Below, piece by piece: positions 12,571-26,500 of a stretch of 64,000 nucleotides of DNA (positions within the stretch are counted from its first letter, which is position 1; every line of letters begins with the position of its first letter). The notes under the pieces are model-generated. The model saw nothing but the letters and a program-made list of their open reading frames with translations. It did no database searches and was not told the DNA's origin. This DNA comes from Escallonia rubra (Eukaryota; Streptophyta; Magnoliopsida; Escalloniales; Escalloniaceae). A program made the translations under genes and the position numbers. Location: contig JAVXUO010002450.1 of assembly GCA_033065855.1 (NCBI GenBank), positions 62,001-126,000 on the forward strand, in the 5' to 3' direction.

Positions 12571-14134
12571 CCATTAAACGATATGATTTAAAATAATGAA
12601 GTATGGACAAATTCGAAAGTCTATAAAAAACTTCACCATGAAGGCGTCGGGAAGTTTGAAGTCTCATAATTTAAAATCCTGCAATGAGGAAATGTTTTAG
12701 TGTAAGAAAACTCCAAGGAGCGTCTATTTTTATACCTTATTTTACACGCTCATTTATGTCGCGTTAGTGCATTGACGAGAAAATATTGAACGTGACGAAT
12801 GAAGGCCGAAGAAAGTATAATATGACGGAAAAATAGAAATATTTATACCCTTATTATTTGTTGAGAAATGGTAGCAACTCAGAGCTGGAATCAAGATAAG
12901 CAAACATTTGTTGCCAAGTCTCGTCAAGGCTTGTCTTTGGGTTAAAGTTGAGTTGACCAATAGTGGAAACAGGCCCTGCCCAGCCTACTCGAGCTCCACT
13001 CCTGACCATCGTCATTGCCGATAAGTGGTAGCAAAGCGATTCTACTGTCCAAGCTTGAGTGACGTGTTCTTATTCTATCAACCTCATGACACCTCGTCAA
13101 TGCTCAGCATATCTTCGTCGTGTTCATGCCAATCCGACTCCACACTTCCACTCCATCCTCCTGCGTTTCACCCTTTTGGTACTCCGAACGGGGTCATCTG
13201 CCTCCACACTCCCTTCATTTGCTTACCTCCTTCCCGCTTAGAATGCCTAATTCCTATTATCTAGTGCTAGAAGCTAACCGCCAATGTATCTACCTTGGAC
13301 TTCGCTTCCAGCACAGGAGGCCAAGCATTCTTCCAGACGTTCGCCTTTGTTTTAATCGGGTGGTACAAACTCCTCACCATCTTCACCATCAACCTGCACA
13401 GAGGAGAATCGACTTGCACAGAGAGAGAGGAGATGCACAGGGTAGTCGAGTTCAAAAGCAACCGAATCATCCGTTGTCTACCATGGAAAAAAAAAAAAGA
13501 GTTGAATCGTCCAGTGTTACTAGGTTCTGTCGATTAGGATTCTCTGTCGTAGCTGAGATCTAACCGAAGATCTATAAGTCTAACTGTAACACATTCAAAG
13601 TATAAGATAACCGAGGGATTAAGTTCCGCGAATTCCGAGCTAAGTCACATGCAAAGGCTAATATAAAGAATGTTGTTATTCCGACCAAGTAGACACAAAG
13701 CACGTTTTATAAACCTCTTCTACTTTCTTTATTCAACTAAATTTGAAATATCTGACTTTTACGACCAAATTGAAGTCTTGGTACACAAATAATGTATGTC
13801 CTTTAGAAGCATTATACATGAAGTCCCCCATTACTGGGGTCAAACAACATAATTTTGACAGAGATTGAAAAGCAAAGCGACGGGAATGATTGAATACCCT
13901 CTCAAGTGAACATTACATACATGTTAGATAAACAAAATTGGCAAGGACAAAACACCGCCTAACGAAGAACGAAATACTATAAAGGCCAATTTAGCCAAAA
14001 TAAATTTTACACTATAGCACTGCTACAGAATATCTACAAGTTGCCTACAGCAAGCTGTCACTGCTACCTTGTCTCTGCTTCAAAGATAACATCAAATCAG
14101 TAAACTGCAAACTTGTGTGCGTGTGTTTGGTGTT
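12571..14134. other. gene-free DNA downstream of the formin
   Basis: No supported gene. The longest frame (13120-13563, +) is His/Arg/Pro-rich with two overlapping frames in the same direction, no domain and no splice context, so it is probably chance. The formin 3' UTR is expected in about 13700-14403 on the minus strand. Confidence 0.4.
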
Positions 14135-14159
14135 GGGGGGGGGGGGGGGGGGGGGGGGG
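14135..14159. repeat. poly-G homopolymer (25 G)
   Basis: Twenty-five consecutive G on the plus strand lie about 245 bp below the formin stop codon, preceded by a GTGTGTTTGG stretch. If transcribed in the formin 3' UTR it would read as poly-C. Such runs are prone to slippage and base-calling error, so the true length is uncertain. Confidence 0.95.
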
Positions 14160-14403
14160 CGGCGGGCTGGGGAGATGGTCACCGAAAAGAGGGAAACTTA
14201 AACGAGGAAATGGTTGACCTCTTACCTATTATAACATCGATCAGCCGCGAAAGGTACTATACTTTACAGTTTCCACCCTTCACCCAGCTATTTATACCTC
14301 TCCATTTCTACCTGTAACGCAAATTACTTACACTGGTCTTGTGTGTGCTGCAGTGCACTCATAGATAGAATGAAAATGCAACAGCAGAATTGGGGCATCA
14401 AAT

Positions 14404-17400
14404 TTACTCGACAGTTCTGACAGGAGAAGTTATATAGGCATCAGGGCCCTTCTGTGAGGCATTTAACTTCAACTTTTCATTCGATGCTTCTTTCTCTGCC
14501 TTCTTTCTCTCCAACTCCAGCTGCTTGCTATTTTCCTCGTGAGCTCGATTGAACATTCTTACAAAGTTGAGCAGGGTAGAAACAGCTGCAAAAGAGATTC
14601 AGGACAAATGAGGTTCAACCACTTTCAAGGAAAATTGATTAAAGCTGGCCAACTTGCATGCAACCCAGACTCCAGACGAGATTCAAAGCTGCCTTTTCTA
14701 ATACAACCTACTACGGTAGTGCACGAGCATATATGCTAATGAGCAGCTAAATCTTTGAAAAGACTATTGTCCATCACCCCATATGACATTCAATTTGCTC
14801 CTTCCACCGTCTCTCAATTTCCTCTGCTCTTCATCTCAATGAAACCACCACCCAGCCCCCTTTTCAATACCACCACAACCGCAAAAAGGGGGCCGTTATT
14901 TTCAGACAAGATTGAACTCCACGACCAAACTTCTCACAAACAGGTTTGTGAAAAGTTTGCAAGGGAAAATTACATTTAGCTAGCCACCAGATGATCTTAG
15001 GTTTACGAGATCAAGATGTGGATTCACAGCATACCAGACACAGAAAAATGAGATGCTACTAGAGATTACTCAACCATTTCACTTCGGAACCATCTCAAGC
15101 TCTCTTCCCTTGTTTTTTCCTCGATTGGTGCCACCCCTCCTTGCAGTTATCCTCGTCTCTTAGTTTATCCCTCCTTGCGAACCCACTCATCCACCTAAGC
15201 ATCCACATCCCAGCTACGCTGATGTGTATGGTGCTTGTTTCCTAACAGTCTGAACCATCTAACGTAGCTTGCCTTATTGCCACCCAAAAGATTTCCCTTC
15301 AACTTCCGAGGAACGTCGATCACACAACACTCCAGAAGCAAACCTCCACTTTACCCTACCTGTTTTTATCCTATGGGCAACATTCATCATCTATTCACTT
15401 TGACCGTGTACAGTTGGAAGTTGCATTTATAAACTTGACATTTAGTAACTTACTAGAAACAACTGTGGCCTATTGTATCTAGAAATTGCTACAAATTGGT
15501 CTTTGTTGTGTGGCACCGTCCATTTGCAGATCACTAAATCAATTCCATCATCTTACTTGGAATGAACCATATTACGGCTGACTTTAGTAGACATAAGCTG
15601 CCTTCAAAGGTATATAAGGTGATTCGTAGGTTTGCATCCCAGAACCAAGGTTTATTCAGATCTGGATTGAGATAGAATCTGATCCTTTCTCTTTGAACTG
15701 GATGTTTAGAGTGAAATACTTTTGCGCAAAAAAAAAAAAAAACTAGGCCTAGAGGATTCACTTGAATGATACATAAGTTCATTCAAATTAAAACAGCTCA
15801 CAGGTGAGGAAAAAATATACTTTTAAATACTTGATTTAAGTCACTAAAGGAAAGGAACCAGCATCATACATTCAGACATTGCCAAAATTCCGGACAATTC
15901 ATGAACCAATATAAGGTTAACAGTCCATCTCGTTCAGTGAGAGAAAAGGAAAAAGGCTCGTGACAAACACTAACATTATAGTGAACGTTGTTATGAGCAC
16001 CATATCTCTTGGTGTTGCGTCCAACTCAAAAAGCTAAAGCTGTCAGACCAATAGGCCCAGCATGTATATCATTGCTTTAACACTCCCCCTCACGTGCAAG
16101 TCTCCAATTGCACGTAGAGAAACAAACCAGTGAGAAATAAACCACGGTGCACCCCCACCAAGTGCATAAATGAAAGAGGAGGGGCGGAAAGTCGAACCCA
16201 AGACCTTGCCAAACCAGAGCACTGATACCATTTTTAAGTTATCATTTGCCCTAAAAGCTTAAACTGTCAGAGAATGGGGCCAACATGTATATCATTGGTC
16301 GTTACTAATTTGTAATCAATCACAAGTCACAACCAATTACTACCTTGCTCATATGGGCAACGTGATGGATCTTCTCCAAAGTAAAGAATCAAGGCGTCCA
16401 CATTTCTACCCTGTGAAAAATCAGTACAAGGAAAACTAGATTAGGAACAGAGACATACCACAAAAGAACTAAGGAACCTTAAGAACCGCAAGTTCTAGAG
16501 AAAAGATGAGGCATACCACTGCAGAATAAAGCGAAGCCAAGGACCTCACTTCGCCTTCAGCGTAACAAAGAAACTCCTTCAAAGACTGGGCAATAGGACA
16601 AATACTACCAGTTATATGTGGATAGAAGCTGAAAACTATATGTTAATGACAGGTTCCACTGGAGACATAGACATGACATAGGCTTGTTAAGTTACTAGGC
16701 AGCGTCAGTATAAAATTGCAACCACGAGAGTTGAGACTATGACACTTGTCTGCTATCCAATCTGATAATCCAAATCTCTCACGGGTGGAATCAATGCAAA
16801 TATGAGACAATTCCACTATCCAGGGAAGCCAAGTAGAACCTGATCTAAAAGAACCATGGAAGAGTGAGTAACCCGACTTATCACGAGCACATGCGAGGCA
16901 ACATTAAGGAAACAAATAGCAATTGTTGGTTAGGAGTTATGGGTTGCAAAAACCTCTTCACCTTTGTCCTCTTTCCCGGTCTTCCTCTCCGTCAAAGGAT
17001 AAAAAATTCAGAAGATTGTCAGGCCAATTTTTTTTTCATACCCAGAGTGGCCTGAATAACTCGGCCCACTCATCGTGGTCGATACAACACAGTAATAAGT
17101 GTTAAGTGCAGAAGCATTCCATCGTATGCTTTTTGGTGTGCCAAGAAATTCTTCAATCTTCATGTTACCAAATAACTGATCAAAAGTTCACACATCTGAG
17201 CGGTTGAATGAGGAGACCTATCAGGTACCTCCCAAAAACGAGAAGATAGTTGGTCCAACCAAATTGGAGGTTCACATCATCTAAAGGTTGAGATAAGGAT
17301 GTAACCAGTCATGCACTTGTCAGGAAAAAATGGGTAACATATCGGGTACATATCATTATTGCTATAAGGAAAAATTTTGGCTGCTACCCGGGTTGAAGGA

Positions 17401-20400
17401 ATCTTCCTCCTACCCCCCATGTAGCGACAATTAATGGTTGTCAAATATTTCTAGTGACTTTTATTTAGTGACGTTAAAAAAGTGCCGTTAAGAGTTGTCG
17501 CTGAAAGTGTTAACAAAAAAGTCACTAGAGACATTTAGTGACTATTAATTGTCACTATATGTGGGGTTGAAGGAAGATTCCTACAACCGGGGTAGCAGCC
17601 AAAGTTTGTTCTTGCTATAATCCAACCTAGCCTCTCATCTTACTTGAGCCAATCTCCGTCCGGCCGGAGGAAACCTTTGAATTGGACAGGAGACTTATAA
17701 AGTTGCAAAAAAAAAAAAGCACTTGCTTATTGCTATGCCCAAAGAAGTTGCATGTCATTCGATCATCCAGAGTAGATTTTTGATATAAACAAACAGGAGG
17801 CGACATGTAAAATTAATTACCTACACAAGTATCAGACAGGATGTGCATAAATTACCTTGCGAAAATTTTCAGACACGGGTCCATCATTTTCGGACATGGA
17901 TAATTCCTGAACAACTTTCTCCAGTCCTTTGCTAATAGCTTGCATTTCCTCTGCCAAAAACTTCAATTGTATCTGGAAAAGTGGTACGATTAAAAGATGC
18001 CAATCAATACCTAGATTGACTAGACAAGATTGTCTCGAACACAAACAAGAATACCTTTGATGCAGGTTCCAAGCTGGAAAGATCTTTTGAAAAATCAAGA
18101 AGTTCTGGGAGTTTGTCGGCAAGCACCTACAGTAATCCAATCAAAGTAAATGCACCAGCGGTCAAAGCAGCCGTAAAGAAAATCTCTACTAAGCCTCGAC
18201 CTATAATAGAGTTTCATAGTATGACTAAAAAGGCAAATCTCAAAATAACTTTTGAAACTTTAGAGTTCAGACTTCAGATTGATTTATTCTTCTGCTTTCC
18301 ATAACTTCAATGTTAGAATGATTTAAATCTAAAAACATATAAAATGTAGAGCCGGAGCAAAACTCAATTCGTACACACCTCCTTGCATCCTTGGGCCCAC
18401 TTAACGTCACAATAATACTGAAAAGCAAGTAAATTATCCAACCAACTAAAAAACATCGATTATACAGGGATAGTTATAAAGTTCAAGAAGCTGCAATTTA
18501 ATCCCACTTATTATTTTATCATCTCCCCTTATTTTAATGTCCTATAAATTGACTCTAAAAACATATAAAAAGTGAACCGTGCAGCAGGAGGGAAAGTGAA
18601 TTTGTACACACCTCCTTGCATCTCCGGGCCCACCTGATGTCACAACAAAACTGAAAAGAAGAAGCAAAGGCATCCAACCAACTAACCAAACATTATTTGA
18701 ATCTTTAAGGCGCCTAGAGCAGCCTATCATCAATTTATCGGTTTGGTCTCTGATTATTGCTGCTGCTCCTGTTTAACCATTGTTTGGTTGGGCACGCCAT
18801 CCGTGTTCAGTTTCAATCATTGGGCCGGGGGTGGGGTCCAACCTACCTACATATTTACCGGTGTACGAGTTCTCACAGGTGTGTTGTTAACGAAGAACAT
18901 ATAATCTCTTGCACGCGTAAAAGCCTCTTTAACTAGCATACCACTGGATGGGTAGAGAGCTTAGTATAACTAGATTGTTTCTGTTCTCCCAGATAGAGGA
19001 TGTAAGGAAGGCGAAAAGGGTGTTCTAGGGGACGTGACTCGGGTATCTTAACTCCAATTTTGGGCGTTGACTTTACACCACACATGAAGAGGTTGTGCAA
19101 TCTAAGTCGGGGAGATGGCTCCGGGGTTCACTGCTTTCCATATGTTTTGGACAATGGGGCACTCACGTAAACAGTGATCAATTGTCTCCAGTTTATCACA
19201 TCTGTGGGGGCAGGAATTACTTGGGATCCATCTTAGCTTAGTTCGGACCCGGAGAGCGTAGTGGGCACATTTCCAGAGGAGGCTTTGTATCCTGCGTGGG
19301 CATGGCACTTTCCATAGCCACTTCCAACCGCCTTGTGTGTGCGTGTGGTTACCCGTTAGCAAGTTTTAAGCTGAGTTTACAGTGCACTCACCGTTATCAT
19401 AGGGCCAATATTTTGTCATGGAATAAAGGGATAGGTATGGTTAGAATAAGGTCCGTGAGAGCTTTCAGAAGTAGCGTATTAAGTTTAACCAAATCCCATT
19501 CTCTATTTTTATAACGTCAATCACTCTTAAGTTTTCAGCTTGATTGTGAATCGGGCCTGTGAACGAACGGAAAAAGATTACAATGGGTAACCAGTTATGA
19601 TGCCAAAGGTGGGCTGTCAAGGATGGACTTGTTATGGCGTGGAACCAAAACTATCGAAGAATCATGCTCGATATTGATGACCAAAATGTTGTCATAGCTC
19701 AATTAAATGACACACTCCAACCCCCATTAATGAACTCTAATTCTTGATTGCAGGGCAATCCTTAGACGTTCCTGGCAGGTGAAGGTTTTCCATGTATATC
19801 GGGAAACGAACTTTTGCACGGACTTCATGGCAAAAAAGGCGAGGGAATCAGCAATAGGGATATCTTTTGTGGTATCATGAGCAAATATATTTGTCTACCC
19901 TCCTTACCCAAGATGTTAGTGGGAGAGTCACCCCATGATGTGTGACTGAACAGAATAGTATTTAGTATTAAATAAAATTTCTCATGTTTCCCCAAAAAAA
20001 CTAACTGAACATTAAATATAAAGGGATAGTTGGGAAGTTCAAAAAGCTGTGTCGCTCTAATTGTGCCCCTTTCTATATCTCTCGCGTCCCCTTTCTCCTT
20101 ATGCCTCTTCTCTTCTCCTCTCCCTCTGCCCTTCTCTCGTTCTCTCCTAAACCATCACCCTACGTTCTTCCACAACCTCCATCTCTACAATCTCCAATTG
20201 CCAAAAAGGGCTATGAAGCACGGCATCCGGTACGCGTCGGCTGCGGATGCGGACCGGGTGTGGCGTGGGTGCGTGTCTGGCAATTTTTTTTTTTTCCAAT
20301 TAATTTCCTAAGGATACAGATTGGGTGAGTATCGAATACTCTTAAGGTTAAGACATTTTTTTTTAGGGGTAAAAACATAAAACATAAGTTTCGGGAATTT

Positions 20401-20476
20401 AAATAATATAACTTATACTAAGTACTAACCTTATAATTGGGCAGATCTTCACATTTAAAGGGAAGGAGAGAGGGAA

Positions 20477-20521
<45 letters not shown>

Positions 20522-23500
20522 CAGAGCAGCGACAGCAGTAGCCACGAGCGTGACCACCGGCGACTCTGGTGACCATCCTCAACCACCGGCGACGACAGGC
20601 CCTCACATCCGGCAAGTCTGTAAAGAGAGGAGAGACTCTAAGAGAGAAAGCGGCGGCGACAGTAGCCCGAGTGTGACCCATCGCGACCACCGGCGACGAC
20701 AGACCTCACCTCTGGCAGCATTTCTAGAAAGGTTAACTCTTTTGTCTTCCTCTCTCTGTGGTCTATGCCTCTACCTTCTGTCTTCCTCTCTCTTAGCTTT
20801 CATTTTTCTGCGTTAGTACTTCATTTTGTAGGCTATTGTGGACCAAAATTTTTTGTTGTGACTTGGAGTTGAAGCTATGAATCAAAACAAAATTCCTCCA
20901 CCTCCACCCAATCACGGCACTACATCCTTAAAAATTTCTTGTTTTTGGAGGCTGGAGCAGTTTCATTGTTTTATTGTTTCCACGCAGTGTGTTAACTATT
21001 TGTTTTCAATATTCCTTTTATAAACTTTTAATGTCAAATATATCAACCGCTGATAGTGCTACTACTCCTGCTTTTGGTGTTGGTGATGATGAGACAAAAC
21101 CGTTACAGAAGTTTGTGCCTAGGCTTGAAAAAGATGGTTAAGAGGGTGGAAATGTTAGATGGCAGTGCAACCTTTGTGGCAAGGCTTCTAATAGCTCGTA
21201 CACTCAGATTAGGCTCATTTGTTGAAGATTAAGGGAATGAGGATCAATGCAAGAAACTGACACCAGTGAGCTCAACCAAATGGGAGATTTGAGGAAGATG
21301 TTGTTGAGAAAGCAAAGGAAAGTGCTCCAAGGATTCCGCCTTTTCCACCAATTGGCTCTTTGGGTGGAACAGGCAAATTTTTCCAAAGTGGTCTTCCCCA
21401 AAAGAAGCTAAAGGGCCATGTAAGTGAAAGCGCAAGTGGAAGTCAAGAAGGAAGCAATCCAATCATATTTTGCTTTAACATTGCCAAAAGAGACCGCTTG
21501 CACACCGAGATTGCTAGGATGTATTATTCGGGGGTTTGCCATTTCACCTAGCAAGGAATCCATACTACATGAGTCCAAATGCCTCTGCCGCCGCTAATAC
21601 TATTGTAAGTTATTTGCCTCCAAGTTACAACTTGTTAAGGAAAACTCTTTTACAAAAGGAGAAGGCAAACATCCAAAACTTGACCTATTCGAGCCACATG
21701 GAAGGATAAGGGTGTCAGTTTTTTGAGTGATGGATCGAGTGACCCACAAACGGGGGCAAATAATTAATTGTATGGAGGTAAAAGGAGGTGGGCCTATGTT
21801 TCTTAAGCCTGTTCAAGGTAAGTTAAGGACAAGTTTTGCATTGCTTCTTTGCTCAAAGAGGTGATTAATGAGATCGGCCCCAAAAATGTTATCCAAGTAA
21901 TTACCGACAATGCTCCCAATTGCAAGGTGACTGGGCAATTAATTGAAGCACAATTTCCTACTATATTTTGGACTCCATGTGTAGCGCATACATTAAATCT
22001 TGCTTTGAAGAACATTTGCACGGCGAAGAATATGGATGCTAATCACATAACTTGCGATGGATGTGCTTGGATCACGGATGTTTACGGCAATGTAATGCAA
22101 ATCAAGAATCTTATCATGGATCATTCTACGAGTTTAGCCATCAATAACAAATATGCTTCTTTGAAATTGCTTTCGGTTGCCAATACGAAGTGTTATTGTG
22201 ATGATTAGAAGACTCAAGCTCGTAAAGTAAAGTCTCCAAAGCATGGTGATTAGTGAGGATTGGTCGTCTTATCAGGAGGATGATGTGGGAAAGCGAGATT
22301 TGTGAGGAATATGGTTTTAGACGAGGTCTTGTGGTATAAAATCAACTATATAATTGCTTTTACTTTCCCTATCGATGACATGCTTCGCCATGTGACACGG
22401 ATACACCTTTTCTTAGCTGAGTTTATGATGTGTGGGATAGTATGATTGAAAAGGTGAAAGGCATATTATATGGAGAGGAGGGGACGAGGAAGGATGAGTT
22501 GTCTAACTTCTATGACGTGGTTCATACAATTCTTGTGGATCGTTGGAACAAGGACAACACCCCCACTTCATTGTTTGGCACATTCTTTGAACCCAAGGTA
22601 ACTTCCACATTATTATAAATCTGAATTTTTTATACATGACGTATAGATCTGTTTTGTTTTTTTTTTGGGTTTAACTTGCTTATAAAGGTACTACAGTGAT
22701 AAATGACCTAGTCAGAACCCTATCGAGTTCCTCCGCACAAGGACGCAAAGATTTATGCTGAAAGGACAAAATGCTTCAAGTGGTTTCTCCCAAACCCGGC
22801 GGATCGTACAAAGGTCAATACTGAGTTTGCCCATCTTCTTCTAAGAACGGCAAACTCAATGATATTGATTCAATTAATGACCACGCTACTATGAGTCCTC
22901 ATGAGTGGTGGTCGCGCCGTGGTTCCAATGCGCCTATGCTCCAAACCCTAGCTTTCAAACTACTTAAACAACCCGCTTCTTCGTCTTGCCGAGAGGCATT
23001 GGAGTAAGTACTCCTTGGTGCATTCGTTGAGAAGGAATAAGTTGACACCACTGCCTGCGTAGAACTTGGTTTTCATTTATAGCAATCTCCGTCTTCTCTT
23101 AAGAAGATCTCCACAATATGCAGAAGGAGCGACAAGAATGTGGGATGTTGGAGGAGATCATTTAGTACCATGGATGATGTTGGTGTGCTTTTGGTTGCGG
23201 AGCTTTCACTGAATGAGCCAGAATTGGAGGCCGTACTTTTTATGGATGATGGTGACGGATAGATAGATAAAGATGTGACCATGGAATCCTTAGATACTTG
23301 ATGAAGTATTTCGCTTTTTATTTGCCATGGGTTTGTTTTGATGATGATGTAATCCACAATGGTTTGAACTCTGGAACTTTGCTACTGCTGACTTATGAAA
23401 CTTTGATACTACTAATGTTAGGATGTATTGGTGGTGGTTATTACGTATTTGATGGTATTGTACTATTGTAGAATGTTTAACTAAATTGCACTATATATCA

Positions 23501-26500
23501 TGTTATACACTTTCTTAAGATTCATTTGGTCCCTGTTGTGTACATGATCAGAAAAAAAAATTACAAAACTTTGCCATATTCGCATCTGCTCCCATGTCCA
23601 TGCTTCATAGCTAAAGGGTCTCAGTGTCTCCTTTGAGGACAAACATGGAAAAAGCAAAAAGAAATTCACGTAAATTATATATTGTATCTCTAATCTATGT
23701 TCCGCCTCTTGATTCCCGTGTAAAATTGATCAATAAACTCTCATGTTCTTTGAACAAAATCAGCTTTGCTGGTTTTGACAGAGGCAATGGTAAAGAAGTG
23801 CCAGTATTAATTGTCAGAATGGAGTTGTCTACTAAAAAACTTCAGCCTTGATTTTCCCTTTCCCGTCAGACGCCATCTTTTCGTCATTGATTTGGTCAAT
23901 GGTTCTACTTATTGTTTATTAAATGTTGCTATTTTGCATTGATACTCATGCACGGAACATTTTTATACAACTCAAGCTTTGTTGATAATTGTTTTAAGTT
24001 TCCGTGGCAACAAATCGAGTTTAGTTTGTGAGTATTTGTGTTTGATAGGGGTTTCTTTTTTTTTTTTTTGGTATTTCAGAGTGGGGAAGACTATATAGGG
24101 CTACATAAGTGTAAAAAGTAGAAGTATGGAATCAGATTAAAATCTGTAAAAAAAAAATTGATTTTCGCACCAAGCAATAAAAAAAGAATCGAAGGCAATA
24201 ACAGGAAATAAAGTCACAGAAAATTTACGCGATTCGGAGAAAGCCTAATCCATGGTGGCAGTAACCGTTTCACCGTGCATAATAATGGAGATTATAGATC
24301 TTTATCTCTCAAAAAGACCCTCTCAAAAAAGCCCATCTCTTAACCCTAAAAAACAACATAAGACGACTTATATACTTAAGGCTAAGTCACAACCTGCTCT
24401 CAATAACCCATGAAACACAAATGGGTCGGGCAAAAAATTTAGGGTCATAAACAGGTTTTTATTCAAGACAAATTAGCACAGAATTAAAGAAGACAATAAG
24501 GAGAGCTGGAGAAAAGGCATATGATGTAAAAGGAGTAGACAAGCAGGGGCTTGAAAAGAAGAAGTGCATCAAGGATAACAGTTCCTTAACCAGATACTTC
24601 TAGAAAATAAGATGATATTACTATAAGATGGAGAAGGTGCTTAAAAAACGATGAACAAACTAAGGAGGATTTGGAAGAGCTCTTCATAAAGGTTATCATC
24701 TTGTAGGAAAAGCTTATGCTGTCTGAGAACAGATCTACTAGTGTGTAGCATGCTTTAACTCCATCCTTCACATCCCAGCCCCGATTGCTTGCGAAGAGCC
24801 AAACCAAAGGTGCTCACCAGCAAGAAAAGAACATACTAAAGTGCTCACCAAAGGTACAAACATAAAAGAGAGCAAGTGTAAGCTGGGAGACTCAAACATA
24901 AGTCCTTTGCTAAACTAGAGTTCTCACACCATGTCATAGCCATCCAATTCAAATCCAATTGGCAATGAGTGGAGAGCTCTGAAGCACGGGTGCTTCAGAA
25001 GGGGTGAAGCACCGGGGTTAGATGCGCATCAGGTGCGCGGTGGATACGTGTTGGGTGCCTGTCCATCTTTTTTCTTTTATTTCTTTTGTTTCCAGAATAT
25101 TGGGTGCGGATGGGATACGAGTAGGGTGCGGATCGGGTACTATGAGTGGAAAATATAATTTCCAAAAGAATTTTCAGGGGTTGAAACATAGAACAGAAGT
25201 TCCGGGAGGGGTCAAAACATAAATAAGAAACTTAAACTAACCTAATTAACTGGCAGATCATGAAGAGGGGAGAGTCTGAGAATGAGAGAGAGAGAGCAGT
25301 AGCAGCAGCAGCAGCGGCGGCGGAGGCGGCAGCGGCAATAGCCTCGACTCAACCACCCGCGACCACCGGCGACGACAGGTACTTACCTCCGGCAGCATTT
25401 CCCGAAAGGTGAAGTCTTATCTCTTCCTCTCTCTTTGCTATACGCTTTACCTTCTGTCTTCCTCTCTCTTCGTTGGTTGACTTGGACCAATTTTTTGTGG
25501 GTTGTGAGTTGTAAATCGGACCAATTTTTTTCACGGCAGCAGTGTGTCAAGTGTTAAGTATCTGTTCGAAGAACTGTTTTTTGTAAAATAAAACAGTGGT
25601 TTAGTGTGCTAAAAGCAGTGTTTAATATCTGTTTAGTGTGTCAGTTGTACCCTGGAAATTTATTTGGTACCGCAGATGTGGGATGTTGGAGCACTACATG
25701 CACAAGGAGCCATAAAAATTTGGGATGTTGGGGGAGATCAATTTGGTACCATGGATGATGTTGGTCTATTTTCGGTTGCAGAGCTTTCACTTGATGAGCC
25801 GGAGTTGGATGTCATACTTTTTACGGATGATGGCTATGGAGAGATAGATAAAGATGAAGATGTTGGGACCATGGAATCTTTCGATATTTGATGAAGTATT
25901 TTGCCTTTTAGATACTTGAAACTTTGATGCTACTTTCAATATAATCTATTTGGTGGTGGTTATTATGTATTTCATGGTACTGTACTACCGTAGAACGGTT
26001 AAATTAATTTGCAACATATAACATTCTATGCTTTATGCACTTTCTTAAGATTCAAATTGTTTAGAAATTCAATACTAGGTGTACATAGTTAAAACATATA
26101 TATGTATACACACACGCACATACATATAAAATTTGCAGTATCCTCGCGCCCCCGTATCCTAAAATTTTCAAAAATGCCGTATCCGCGTAACTGCACCCCC
26201 ACAGGCACCCGTGTTTGTGCTTCATAGGTGGAGAGGCTAAAAGCTTATATACTTACAGGTATCAATAGCATATAATCCAAGACTCATCTTTCCTGCTTCA
26301 ATCAAGTGGATAAAGCTATATCAAAACTAAGATATGTCCACTGGGTCCTTCATTTCGACTCAACTAATATGGCTAGACATCTCATTCCACATTAAAATAA
26401 GTCCACTATCTAGAATCTTTCCTTTTTATCAGTACGCGCATCATTTAAGTCACTACTTTTTCCCAGAAACAGTTCCATGTCTAGTTCTCAGATGTCTAAT

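Larger units (their letters stand above)
20211..23610 (+). mobile_element. hAT DNA transposon, long copy with decayed transposase (formin intron 12)
   Basis: A 3.4-kb element begins CTATGAAGCACGG and ends with the inverted match CATGCTTCATAG. It is flanked by 8-bp sequences AAAAAGGG (20203-20210) and CTAAAGGG (23611-23618), which match at 6 of 8 positions, consistent with an old hAT target duplication. The leader holds a GA microsatellite (about 20466-20521) and GGCGACGACAG-type motifs that recur in the shorter copy at 24977-26227. The interior carries a broken transposase gene. It sits in the formin intron opposite to formin transcription. Confidence 0.88.

Noticed and set aside
13120..13563. 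147-codon open frame, His/Arg/Pro-rich
   Set aside because: Overlapping open frames exist in other phases, the composition is low-complexity, no domain or splice context is visible, and it lies in repeat-like DNA.
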